A DNA stretch of 20,046 nucleotides from an uncultured Clostridia bacterium (GTDB taxonomy: Bacteria; Bacillota; Clostridia; Lachnospirales; Anaerotignaceae), in NCBI GenBank assembly GCA_910586765.1, contig CAJUJJ010000015.1, forward strand, positions 50,057 to 70,102. The letters are read 5' to 3'. How positions within the stretch are numbered: position 1 is the stretch's first letter; each line of letters begins with the position of its first letter. The position numbers and the translations under genes are program-made. Under the pieces are notes generated by a model. That model did no database searches and had not been told where the DNA came from. It saw only the letters and a program-made list of their open reading frames with translations. This document shows positions 1-8,839 of the stretch, in pieces.

Positions 1-1
1 C

Positions 2-115
2 AGACCAATTGATGAAATTGTAAAGGATACTGGTTTAACTTATGAAGAAATTGAAAATATGTATTCATTGTATGGTAAATTTCAAAATTCTATTAAGATG
101 TTAATGCAAAGATAA
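2..115 (+). CDS. 3' end of an unidentified protein gene
   Basis: Only the last 37 codons are present, ending in TAA at 113-115. The peptide contains RPIDEIVKDTGLTYEEI, which could form a helix-turn-helix-like pair, and ends in a basic tail. A rho-independent terminator follows immediately, so this is the end of a transcription unit separate from the next gene. A neighbour just upstream of a ParB-like gene is often ParA, but nothing in these residues identifies it. I do not recognise the family. Confidence 0.55.
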   Translation, partial: RPIDEIVKDTGLTYEEIENMYSLYGKFQNSIKMLMQR

Positions 116-121
116 AGGAAG

Positions 122-160
122 AAAACCATTTTTTAATACTAAAAATGGTTTCTTTTTTGT
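122..160 (+). terminator. Rho-independent terminator after the first partial gene
   Basis: An 11-bp stem (123-133 with 141-151) with a 7-nt loop is followed by a T-rich run at 153-158. It lies 7 nt after the stop codon of the truncated first gene. Confidence 0.75.
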
Positions 161-204
161 CAAAAATGAAATAAAATGGAAAAACTGTATCATTTAATAT
201 CTCC

Positions 205-233
205 TTGACTTTATAATGTTCCTAATATAAAAT
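205..233 (+). promoter_or_regulatory. SigA-type promoter of the parB-like gene
   Basis: TTGACT at 205-210 and TAAAAT at 228-233 are separated by exactly 17 nt. The predicted start near 240 leaves a short leader that carries the GGAGAG ribosome binding site at 253-258 for the ATG at 266. Confidence 0.65.
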
Positions 234-265
234 TTTAAAAATATAGAGGATAGGAGAGATTTTAT

Positions 266-1081
266 ATGGAGAGTAAAATAATTAACATAAAAATGGAAGA
301 TTTGATACCTTTTCGCCTTCATTCTGGGCAACTATATCAAAATGAACGACTAGAGCAACTTATAAATAGTATGAAAGAAATAGGTCTTATCTCATCAATT
401 ATTGTTAGACCTGCTGCTGATAAAAAATACGAAATTATATGTGGTCATAATCAAATTAAAATAATGAAAGCATTAAATTATACTACTATTCCAGCAGAGG
501 TAAGAGAAGGATTATCAGATAATGAAGCAATAAAGTTATTTTGTGATAGTAACTTAAATCAGCAATCTTTTTCTAGCTGGAATTACGCCCAAAGGCTAAA
601 AGCGATAAAATACATAGACCAAATGATTAGAGAAAATTCTCAACAAGGGAAAAGAAATGATTTAAAAGAGAAATCAGATAATGTAACTTCTGTCCAAAAT
701 AGACAGAGGTTACGAAAGAAATCAAAACAAAATACTAGAGACAAAATGGCTTATCAGCTTGGCATTTCTACTGCTACTTTCAGTAAATATAGAAGTATGA
801 TTAAATTCTCTGATGATTTGATTGCTTCTATTTCTGATATGCTTGACCAGAAAAAGATAACATTTGAATTTGCTTATAGAATGTCTAAGCTAAAAGAAAG
901 TGAAATAAAATGGATTTTAAATCATTTACAAAAATATCCAGATAAAGAAATAGAGATGCAGAAGTTAAAAAATCTATGCAATAAAAGTAAAAATAATGGT
1001 ATAGAACCATTATCAGAAGAAGAAATGAAAAAAGAACTATTTTCAATTACATTTAAACCTTTTCGTCGTAATGATACATAA
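266..1081 (+). CDS. ParB/Noc-like DNA-binding partition protein
   Basis: This 271-residue protein has the layout of ParB-family proteins of mobile elements. The N-terminal ParB/sulfiredoxin-like nucleotidase domain spans about residues 5-95; it contains LINSMKEIGLISSIIVRP and the signature ICGHNQIKIMKAL (about 58-70), a variant of the GHRR box. A helix-turn-helix region follows at about 155-185 (MAYQLGISTATFSKYRSM). Family members bind parS-like sites and load as CTP-dependent clamps for DNA partition, or act as regulators. ATG 266 has GGAGAG eight bases upstream. The gene has its own promoter and terminator, so it is monocistronic here. No ParA ATPase is visible in the window; one could lie upstream. 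The specific role (partition or transcription control) is not determined. Confidence 0.8.
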   Translation: MESKIINIKMEDLIPFRLHSGQLYQNERLEQLINSMKEIGLISSIIVRPAADKKYEIICGHNQIKIMKALNYTTIPAEVREGLSDNEAIKLFCDSNLNQQSFSSWNYAQRLKAIKYIDQMIRENSQQGKRNDLKEKSDNVTSVQNRQRLRKKSKQNTRDKMAYQLGISTATFSKYRSMIKFSDDLIASISDMLDQKKITFEFAYRMSKLKESEIKWILNHLQKYPDKEIEMQKLKNLCNKSKNNGIEPLSEEEMKKELFSITFKPFRRNDT

Positions 1082-1137
1082 CAATTTAAATAATAAGTTG
1101 TTTTGAAATATAACAAAATATAAAAAATACATGATAT

Positions 1138-1166
1138 AAAGGAGTGCTTTAATGGCACTCCTTTTT
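1138..1166 (+). terminator. Rho-independent terminator of the parB-like gene
   Basis: A 9-bp stem, AAGGAGTGC (1139-1147) with GCACTCCTT (1155-1163), is followed by a short T run. It lies about 60 nt after the ParB stop codon. Confidence 0.75.
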
Positions 1167-2648
1167 GTGTATGATACAGTTTAGACTACTAATATCAATG
1201 ATACTTTGTTGTTGTGTTATATTTCATTAGAAAACGATTATCGGCTTTTATTATCATAAGTAAAGTGTGAATATAGGCACGCCTATATCGAATTCCATAA
1301 CTGAATTATACACTATGATGAAATATTTGCAATATGATATGTTAGAACAGAATAACATGACATTTTTTGATTGCTGGGCAGCAGACTTTGGAGAAAAAGT
1401 AACTGCACTGGAAATTGCTCCAGAAGGAACGGGATTTCGTTTCAAAACCCGTTTTGCAAGATTTTATAATCTTCCTGAATTGATGAATTTGTGGAAAGAA
1501 GCGACAGACATACAAACAGCGGATATGCTAAAACTTCCTGTTCCAGAAGTGGAATATATTACAGTGCAGACAGAGCCAAGCCAAATACAAAAAGATATGG
1601 TGAAAAAATTGGGAAAAAGAGCAGACAAAGTTAGAAAGCGACAAGTAGATGTCAAAATAGACAATTTGCTTTCCATCACAAATGATGGCAGAAAATTAGC
1701 ACTTGACCAAAGACTCATGAATCCCCTTTTACCTGATGACCCTGACAGCAAAGTCAATGCTTGTGTCAAAAATGTATTTGAAATGTGGCAAAAAAGTAGT
1801 GCAGTAAAAGGAACACAAATCATATTTTGTGACCGTGCAGCGATGCGTTGCTGTACATAAACTTTAAGTGGGAGAAGTCCTGCAAAGAGGTAAAAACAGC
1901 GGGAAAACAGAGTTTTTCCTAACTGATATTCCAAAGAGTGGAATGATGGAGTAACGTCCTGAAACGCTCACCTAATACTACGTTGGAGGAGATAGAGTGT
2001 AATATCTTGAACCGACACAGCACGTTGAAGTCGGCTGAAAACTGCCCAAACAGGGTTTTATACTGATGTGGAAAACTATTCGGAGGCGAGCAGCGCAGTC
2101 TATAGGTCGGGGTTCTATAAAATGCCTATGGTAAGAATGTGACTAAATGTCACTGACGAAAATCCGAATGAAAGAGTCGAGAAGAATAAGCGGTAGAAAT
2201 GCCGTTGTCGTGTAAATGATGTATGTGAGGTAAAGTAAAATGGTCGCTATGAAATACCTTACAGCGTTACAGGCGCTGTCAAGCATACCGGCTTATAGGA
2301 CAACCTAAGGGCAATAATGTATAGATAGGAATATCGGAACGCAGAAAGCCTTGGATGTGGAGTGATTACACACAATGAAGCACAGAAAAGGAAAATCGTG
2401 TCGTCTTTCCAGAAGGTACGATATAACTTTTCTTAATCCAAGGGGAAGGAGCAGCCGTGGTACCGTGTTTGATTAGCGATAATCAAATTAGAGACCGCAA
2501 ATAAAGTAAGCGGTGGAGGGAAGGGCTGTAGTCAAGAATATATTAAAAGAGAGATAAGATACATTACTAACAAAATAATTATAGGTTCGAGTAAGACTAA
2601 GAAAGGCTAAAAACCATATAAACTATAAACGAGGTGAGTAAGCCGACT

Positions 2649-4553
2649 ATGACAACAGAACAGACGAAGAAAAAATCAAAATTACGCCACGCCGAATATT
2701 ATGACTTTCAATATATTCAGGATAAATTATACGCAGACAGCAACAAAGGAAAGAAATTCAATAAACTTATTGAATTGATTGTTATGCCTGAAAATATATG
2801 CCTTGCATACAGAAATATTAAGAAAAACAAAGGAAGTTATACAGCAGGTACAGATGGCAAAACAATAAATGATTTTGAAAAACTCTCTGAAGTACAACTA
2901 ATTACACTTATTCAGCGAAAATTTGAATGGTATGTTCCACAAAGTGTACGAAGAGTTGAAATTTTAAAGGACAACGGAAAAACACGTCCTCTTGGAATAC
3001 CAACTATAGTTGACAGACTGATACAACAATGTCTATTACAGATTTTGGAACCCATATGTGAGGCAAAATTCCACGAACACAGTTATGGTTTCAGACCTAA
3101 CCGCAGTCAACAACACGCTATAGCCTGTGTACATAAAAATATGCAGTTAAGTCATCTACATTATGTAGTTGATATTGACATAAAAGGATTTTTTGATAAT
3201 GTCAATCACGGAAAACTGTTGAAACAGCTATGGACAATGGGAATACGGGATAAAAAACTGATAAGTATTATTTCAGCAATGTTGAAAGCCGAAGTTGCAG
3301 GAATTGGATTTCCCGAAAAAGGCACTCCTCAAGGCGGTATTATTTCACCGCTGCTATCAAATGTAGTGTTAAACGAATTGGATTGGTGGCTTGCAAGCCA
3401 ATGGGAAGAAATACCCACGCAATACCAATTCAATATAAATTTAAACCCAAACGGAAGTCTTAACAAGGGAAATAAATATGTAGCACTTAGGAGAAGTAAT
3501 CTTAAAGAAATAGCTTTTGTAAGATATACAGATGATTTTAAAATATTTACAACAAGTTATCAAAATGCTGTAAAATTGTTCCACGCAACAAAAAATTGGC
3601 TGAAAGAAAGATTATGTTTGGATATAAGTCCCGAAAAGTCAAAGGTAATTAACCTTAAAGAAAAGTATTCAGAATTTTTGGAATTTAAACTGAAAGTTGT
3701 AAAACGTGGAAAATGTTCGAGAGGTAAAAATAAAGGAAAGCCAAAATATGTTGTTGAAAGTCATGTCAGAGAGGAATCTATAAAGAAAATAAAAGCAAAA
3801 CTTGATAAGTTGATTTATACAATAGAATATCCAAAGGGGAACACCGAATATAAAGCAATAAATAATTACAACTCTTTTGTGATAGGTGTCCACGAATATT
3901 ATTGTATGGCAACAAACGCAAGTTTGGACTTTAGAAAACTAGCCTTTTCAAGTCATAAGAGCCTGAAAGCAAGACTAGGCAAGCGAATTAAAAGCACTCA
4001 AGAGGTTAAGAAAAACAAAATACAGCTTTATATTACAAATGTAATGAAAGAACGCTATGGAAAAAGTGAGCAGTTAAAATATGTAAGAGGGATTGCACTT
4101 GCGCCAATAGGATATATAAAACATAAATATCCAATGGCAAAGAAAAGGGTCATAAATTTGTATACCAAGGCAGGAAGAGCGGAAATTCATAAAAATCTAG
4201 AAAAAGTAGATATGAAAATACTGCATTATCTGATGAGAAATCCTGTAGCATATAAAAGCATAGAATATAACGATAACAGATTGTCATTATACTCAGCGCA
4301 GATGGGAAAATGTGCTATAACAGGTAAGGCTATGGAAATTGGTGATATACATTGTCATCATAAAGTTCCAATATGCCATGGTGGCACAGATAAATATCAA
4401 AATCTTGTACTGGTATGTGAAAAAGCACACAAACTGATACACGCAACAAATCCTGAAACAATAAATAAGTTGCTTGCAGAATTGAATCTTAACTCTAAAC
4501 AGTTAAAAACACTTGAAAAATTGCGAAATCTTGTTCTTGTTGAAAGTTGTTAG
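2649..4553 (+). CDS. ltrA: Group II intron reverse transcriptase/maturase with HNH endonuclease (intron 1)
   Basis: This intron-encoded protein of about 634 residues aids splicing of its RNA and copies it into DNA at target sites. The RT region shows RPLGIPTIVDRLIQQ, YGFRPNRS, DIDIKGFFDNVNH, GTPQGGIISPLLSN and the catalytic FVRYTDD (YTDD instead of the usual YADD). A maturase X domain follows. The C-terminus is a Cys/His HNH nuclease with CAITGKAM, IHCHHKVPICHGG and KLIHA. GTG 2634 lies in frame upstream, but it overlaps the good ribosome binding site GAGGTGA (2631-2637). That site is well spaced for ATG 2649, so I place the start there. The length matches the usual 550-650 residues of complete RT-X-En proteins, and no frameshift is visible. 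Confidence 0.93.
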   Translation: MTTEQTKKKSKLRHAEYYDFQYIQDKLYADSNKGKKFNKLIELIVMPENICLAYRNIKKNKGSYTAGTDGKTINDFEKLSEVQLITLIQRKFEWYVPQSVRRVEILKDNGKTRPLGIPTIVDRLIQQCLLQILEPICEAKFHEHSYGFRPNRSQQHAIACVHKNMQLSHLHYVVDIDIKGFFDNVNHGKLLKQLWTMGIRDKKLISIISAMLKAEVAGIGFPEKGTPQGGIISPLLSNVVLNELDWWLASQWEEIPTQYQFNINLNPNGSLNKGNKYVALRRSNLKEIAFVRYTDDFKIFTTSYQNAVKLFHATKNWLKERLCLDISPEKSKVINLKEKYSEFLEFKLKVVKRGKCSRGKNKGKPKYVVESHVREESIKKIKAKLDKLIYTIEYPKGNTEYKAINNYNSFVIGVHEYYCMATNASLDFRKLAFSSHKSLKARLGKRIKSTQEVKKNKIQLYITNVMKERYGKSEQLKYVRGIALAPIGYIKHKYPMAKKRVINLYTKAGRAEIHKNLEKVDMKILHYLMRNPVAYKSIEYNDNRLSLYSAQMGKCAITGKAMEIGDIHCHHKVPICHGGTDKYQNLVLVCEKAHKLIHATNPETINKLLAELNLNSKQLKTLEKLRNLVLVESC

Positions 4554-4580
4554 AATGCAAATAGGTATATTCTTGATGGC

Positions 4581-4614
4581 AAGCCGTGTAAGCTGAAAGG
4601 TTTATGCACGGTTT
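4581..4614 (+). ncRNA. Group II intron domain V (intron 1)
   Basis: A 34-nt hairpin has the conserved AGCCGTGTA left arm with the catalytic AGC, a GAAA-type tip (TGAAAG) and the TGCACGGTTT right arm. It lies 28 nt downstream of the maturase stop codon and about 50 nt before the intron 3' end, the position expected for domain V, the ribozyme active site. Confidence 0.85.
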
Positions 4615-5558
4615 AGGGCGGGGGAAAAGGAAGAGATAATATCAAATCCTTACCTATCGCTACAATCCACGCCTCACTATGATGGTAATTTTAATGTATA
4701 TGATGATATGAAAAAGAAATTGATAGCAAAAGGCATACCAGAAAAAGAGATTGCTTTTATTCATGATATGAAAACAGAAGTACAGAAAGAGGAACTTTTT
4801 TCAAAAGTTAGAAAGGGAAAAATACGTGTATTATTTGGTAGCACTTCTAAATTAGGTGTAGGAACAAATATACAAAAAAAGCTGATTGCTTCGCACGATT
4901 TAGATTGTCCGTGGCGACCCGCTGACCTGGAACGTGCGTCCGTAAAGACAATAGTATAAATCTATCAATAGCAAGACAGCAGACAAGTGTCTTAACTCTA
5001 ACAATGAAAAGTTAGAGTGTCTGTCATCATTCGGTTGACTTGTGAGGGAAACCAAATAACAAGGAAAATAGCACGCCGAAAAAGCCGCAAGTCAGCTAGT
5101 TATCAAGTTGAGACTAAGCGGGGAGATGAAATATAGATATGAGGATAAAGCCCATACTGGTTGAACAGCAGTCTGAACGGTCTGTGTCGGGACAATAGCG
5201 TAAGATAACTAAAATCGCTATACTGTAGTACCATTTTACCGCTGCTCAGGTAAAATGGCAGAGACTTATTACAGCGTATATGCAATAAGCATAAAAGGAC
5301 GGAAACTGTATCCGACAATCTATAAAGCGAAGTTATATTATTGTTAAACGGAGATTACCTAAGCCGAAACGCTTTTATAAGCTATGTGTAATGCCATAAG
5401 GGGACAAATTTCAAGCCAAAAAGCAAGAAAGATGACACTGAATATTCGGTATGGTAACGGAGCTGTCGTAGTAGTCTGAGAACGGGAAAGCCGTTTACAT
5501 GGCGAAGGACAGCAGTTAAAATACTTTAACATGAATTTAGGAAGGTGTGTGATACACT

Positions 5559-7376
5559 ATGAGAAATCCAAAAAAAGTGTTAAACAGTCTAACAGACCAC
5601 AGTAAAAACACAGAGTATCAATATGAACGATTGTACAGAATTCTTTTTAACAAAGAAATGTATCTTACAGCATATCAAAAAATTTATGCTAACAAAGGAA
5701 ATATGACAAAAGGTTCTGATGGAAAAACGATTGACGGAATGAGCCTGGAAAGAATTAATATGCTGATAGAACAATTAAAAAATGAAAGTTATCAGCCTAA
5801 TCCATCTCGCAGAGTTTATATCAAAAAGAAAGATGGAAAAAAACTGAGACCGCTGGGAATTCCTTCCTTCGATGATAAATTGGTGCAGGAAGTGATAAAA
5901 ATGGTACTGGAAGCTATCTATGAGTGTAGTTTTGAAAACAGCTCTCATGGTTTTCGTCCAAACAAAAGCTGTCATACAGCTTTGCTACAGATACAAACAA
6001 AATTTACAGGTGTAAAATGGTTTATTGAAGGAGATATAAAAGGATTTTTTGACAATATAGACCATAACATTATGATTACATTATTAAGGAAAAAAATTAA
6101 AGATGAAAGATTTTTAAGGCTCATCAGAAAATTTTTAAATGCAGGGTATCTGGAAGATTGGAAATATCATAAAACATACAGCGGAACACCACAGGGAGGG
6201 ATTATCAGTCCAATATTAGCAAATATTTATTTAGATGCGTTGGACAAATATATGAAATCCTATGCCGAAAAATTTAATATTGGGAAAGAAAGAAAAAGGA
6301 ATTCTGAATATCGTAAATTAGAAGTACAAAGAGGAAATTTGATAAGAAAGTTAAAAAGCTGTACAGATAAAGAGCAAAAGCAAGAGATTATCAAACAAAT
6401 AAAATCATTGGAACAAAAGAGGCGTTATGTTCCTTATTCTGAAGCAATGGATAAAAACTATAAAAGATTACAGTATACTCGCTATGCCGATGATTTTTTA
6501 ATCGGTGTCATAGGTAGTAAAGCAGATTGCGAAATGATAAAGAAAGATATTAAAAACTTTCTTATAGAACAATTAAAGCTAGAATTGTCTGAAGAAAAAA
6601 CATTGATAACTCATGCACAAAAAGCAGCAAAATTTTTAGGCTATGATATTTATGTTAGAAAATCAAATTTGCCTAAAAGAGATAAAATTGGAAGAATGGT
6701 CAGAAATTATGGAGGTCGTGTTGTATTAGCAATCCATTCCTCTATCATGCGGAAAAAACTTCTGGAATATCAAGCCATGAAAATAATGTATGTAAATGGA
6801 AAAGAAATATGGAAACCAAAAGCACGATACTTTTTAAAAGATAATGATGACCTTGAAATTCTTGACAAATATAATGCTGAAATACAAGGATTTTACAATT
6901 ATTATTCCATAGCGAATAATAGCTCTATTATCAACAGCTTTAAATATATTATGGAATATAGTATGTATAAGACTTATGCAACAAAATATCGCTCCACTAA
7001 GAAAAAGATGATAGCGAAATATCGTGTTGGGAAAGACTTTGGCATACACTACAGTGTAAAAAATGGCGAAAAAAAAGTCCGATTATTTTATAATAAGGGA
7101 TTTCAACGCAAAAAAATAGCAAAAGATATTTCTGTAGATACGATTTCACAATATACATTTCATACCAACAGTACAAGCTTGATGAATAGATTAAAATCAA
7201 ATCTATGTGAAATATGTGGTGCAGAAAATGTACCAATAGAAATCCATCATGTTCATAAATTAAAAGATTTAAAAGGTAAAAAATACTGGGAAAAACTGAT
7301 GATTGCAAGAAATCGCAAGACAATCGCATTGTGTCATGATTGTCATGTAAAATTGCATCATGGAATGTTAGATTGA
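5559..7376 (+). CDS. ltrA: Group II intron reverse transcriptase/maturase with HNH endonuclease (intron 2)
   Basis: This 605-residue intron-encoded protein has all RT blocks: KLRPLGIPSFDDKLVQE, HGFRPNKSCHTA, EGDIKGFFDNIDH, GTPQGGIISPILANIYL and the catalytic YTRYADDFLIGV. A maturase region follows. The C-terminal HNH module has CEICG, IEIHHVHKLKDLKG and CHDCHVKLHHG. It serves splicing and retrohoming of intron 2. ATG 5559 follows an AGGAAGGTG ribosome binding site at about 5539-5547. Compared with the intron 1 protein it keeps the canonical YADD and carries a charged insert between RT blocks (about residues 240-290). It belongs to another maturase subgroup. No truncation is seen. Confidence 0.94.
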   Translation: MRNPKKVLNSLTDHSKNTEYQYERLYRILFNKEMYLTAYQKIYANKGNMTKGSDGKTIDGMSLERINMLIEQLKNESYQPNPSRRVYIKKKDGKKLRPLGIPSFDDKLVQEVIKMVLEAIYECSFENSSHGFRPNKSCHTALLQIQTKFTGVKWFIEGDIKGFFDNIDHNIMITLLRKKIKDERFLRLIRKFLNAGYLEDWKYHKTYSGTPQGGIISPILANIYLDALDKYMKSYAEKFNIGKERKRNSEYRKLEVQRGNLIRKLKSCTDKEQKQEIIKQIKSLEQKRRYVPYSEAMDKNYKRLQYTRYADDFLIGVIGSKADCEMIKKDIKNFLIEQLKLELSEEKTLITHAQKAAKFLGYDIYVRKSNLPKRDKIGRMVRNYGGRVVLAIHSSIMRKKLLEYQAMKIMYVNGKEIWKPKARYFLKDNDDLEILDKYNAEIQGFYNYYSIANNSSIINSFKYIMEYSMYKTYATKYRSTKKKMIAKYRVGKDFGIHYSVKNGEKKVRLFYNKGFQRKKIAKDISVDTISQYTFHTNSTSLMNRLKSNLCEICGAENVPIEIHHVHKLKDLKGKKYWEKLMIARNRKTIALCHDCHVKLHHGMLD

Positions 7377-7390
7377 GTGATTTTAATGGA

Positions 7391-7424
7391 TAGCCGTGTG
7401 CATTGAGAGGTGCAAGCACGGTTT
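7391..7424 (+). ncRNA. Group II intron domain V (intron 2)
   Basis: A 34-nt hairpin has left arm AGCCGTGTGCA, a GAGA-type tip and right arm TGCAAGCACGGTTT. It lies 14 nt after the maturase stop codon. It has the same architecture as domain V of intron 1 but a different distal stem. Confidence 0.85.
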
Positions 7425-8500
7425 GGGGGCGAGTACTTGCAAACCTGCCATAGTGATAGGGTAAGGCGGTGGGTACTTAGCCTACAGCGAATGGGTAGAA
7501 TTTCCAGAAAAGGAAATGAAAACCAAAAAGTAAGTATATTTCGGTATGTTACAAAAGATACATTTGATTCGTACAACTGGACGCTAATTGAAAACAAACA
7601 GCGTTTTATAGGACAGGTTATGACTTCTAAAAATCCTGCTCGTTCCGCAGAAGATATTGACAGTACTGCTCTTTCTTATGCAGAAATTAAATCTCTTACA
7701 ACTGGTGATAAACGAATCAAAGAGAAAATGGACTTAGATGTACAGGTCAATAAGCTAAAACTTTTAAAAGCAAATCATACTTCACAATTATATTATTTAC
7801 AAGATAAAATTGCAATACAATATCCTAAAATGATAAAAAATAATGAGCAAACAATAGAACGATTGGAACAGGCTACTGCAATCGTTCAGCAATATCCCAA
7901 ACAGGAAAATGATTTTTCTATGACATTGCAACAAAGAAATTTTACAGAAAAAAAAGAAGCTGGAGAAAAAATTCTTTCTTTTTGCAAAACAATTACAAGT
8001 ACAGAGCAATCCCTTTTGATAGGAAGTTACAGAGGATTTGAAATGAAATTAAGTTTTCAGGGAAAGTATTTTGAAATCACTCTGGAACAGGCAAACAACT
8101 ACAGAATAGAGTTAGGTGAAGACGCTCTTGGAAATATTACAAGGATAAATAACGCTATAGATAATATTCCTCGTTTGTTAGAAAAGCAAAAAGAAAAGCT
8201 ACAACAAATATATTCCGAAGTGGAAAAAACAAAAATAGAAATAGAAAAGCCTTTTTTACAAGAGGAAGAATTAAAACAAAAAAGTAAAAGATTAGCAGAA
8301 TTAAATGTAGAATTAGATATGGAACAGCCAAGAAATTCTACATCACAAAGTCAACAAAATGCAGAAAACAAAACAGAGCAAAAACAGGAAATGCAAGCTA
8401 CAGAAGAAGTAAAAAAGCCATCTATATTAACTGCACTACACAATTTTAAACCGAAAGAAAATACAACAGAAATCAAAAAACAAAGAGAGGTAGTGTTATA

Positions 8501-8824
8501 ATGCAAAAAAGAAATATAGGACTTTACACTAAAGTTTCCGAAGAAGAAAAAAATATCATTTATGAAAAAATGAAATCAGCTAACACAAACAATATGAGAG
8601 GATATTTAAGAAAAATGGCAACAGAAGGATACATCATTTCTGTAGATATGAATAGCATAAAAGAACTTGTTATATTGCTTCGTTCCATATCCAACAACAT
8701 CAATCAAATTGCAAAAAGAACAAATGAAACAGGCAATTTTTATGCAGAAGAAATAAAAGAATTACAACAACAATATCAAAAGATATGGTGTTCTGTAGAA
8801 CAAATTTTAAATCAATTTTCATAA
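8501..8824 (+). CDS. mobC: MobC-like relaxosome accessory protein
   Basis: This 107-residue basic protein resembles MobC-type mobilization proteins. It has an N-terminal ribbon-helix-helix-like DNA-binding part followed by the family hallmark LRSISNNINQIAKRTNETGNF (about 65-86) and a helical tail. MobC proteins bind next to oriT and help the relaxase open and nick the DNA. The ATG overlaps the TAA of the helicase remnant (TAATG), and GAGAGG lies 10 bases upstream. The relaxase gene starts 15 nt after its stop codon. These three ORFs therefore form one translationally coupled mobilization operon. Confidence 0.85.
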   Translation: MQKRNIGLYTKVSEEEKNIIYEKMKSANTNNMRGYLRKMATEGYIISVDMNSIKELVILLRSISNNINQIAKRTNETGNFYAEEIKELQQQYQKIWCSVEQILNQFS

Positions 8825-8839
8825 AAAAGGGGAAAATAT

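Larger units (their letters stand above)
1835..4663 (+). mobile_element. Group II intron 1 (2829 bp) with maturase ORF
   Basis: The 5' end GTGCA at 1835 and the 3' end CTAC at 4663 are fixed by perfect restoration of the helicase frame. About 800 nt of structured RNA (domains I-III) precede the ORF in domain IV. Domain V is at 4581-4614, and domain VI lies at about 4620-4660 with a candidate branch-point A eight bases from the 3' end. The hexamer GGTCGC at 2242-2247 sits in a loop closed by an AGGTA/TACCT stem. It can pair, with one U-G wobble, to the last six exon bases GTGACC, as expected for EBS1-IBS1. The insertion lies in the DNA encoding a conserved helicase motif (FCD|QSTP). All hallmarks of a complete, potentially splicing-competent intron are present; activity is inferred. 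Confidence 0.85.
4934..7485 (+). mobile_element. Group II intron 2 (2552 bp) with maturase ORF
   Basis: The 5' end is the canonical GTGCG at 4934. The 3' end is CTAC at 7485; excision joins C|AG to make the motif VI glutamine of the helicase (LE-Q-RMGR). About 620 nt of RNA domains precede the maturase ORF, domain V is at 7391-7424 and domain VI follows. The element differs in sequence from intron 1 and encodes a different maturase, so it arrived independently and is not a duplicate. I did not find a convincing EBS1 partner for the last exon bases TGGAAC by eye. Confidence 0.87.
1267..8501 (+). pseudogene. 5'-truncated SNF2/DEAH-type helicase gene of a conjugative element, split by two group II introns
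   Basis: Three exons, 1267-1834, 4664-4933 and 7486-8501, join into one frame of 617 codons. Exon 1 begins at the conserved GTPISNS-ITELYTM helicase segment. Exon 1 to 2 restores IIFCD-Q-STPHYDG, with the Gln codon split C|AA. Exon 2 to 3 restores PADLE-Q-RMGRISRKGNEN, the SF2 motif VI, with the Gln codon split C|AG. GTNIQ in exon 2 is motif V. The C-terminal third is coiled coil rich in Gln and Glu. Full-length relatives on conjugative elements are far longer, with methylase and helicase parts upstream of the GTP segment. Here an in-frame TAA lies at 1261-1263, only GTG 1267 is available as start, and no Shine-Dalgarno sequence is seen. The walker ATP-binding lobe is therefore missing and helicase activity is unlikely. 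The stop codon overlaps the mobC start (TAATG), so the remnant may still couple translation to the mobilization genes. Confidence 0.8.

Noticed and set aside
1464..1934. Leftward ORF of 156 codons.
   Set aside because: It is antisense to exon 1 and the intron 1 start, has hydrophobic low-complexity content and no ribosome binding site.
4708..4959. Separate small 83-aa gene.
   Set aside because: It is the middle exon of the helicase remnant and runs into intron 2 at 4934; no ribosome binding site precedes it.
7410..7485. N-terminal extension of the open frame ending at 8501, starting at an ATG at 7410.
   Set aside because: These codons lie in domains V and VI of intron 2; the real exon begins at 7486 after splicing.
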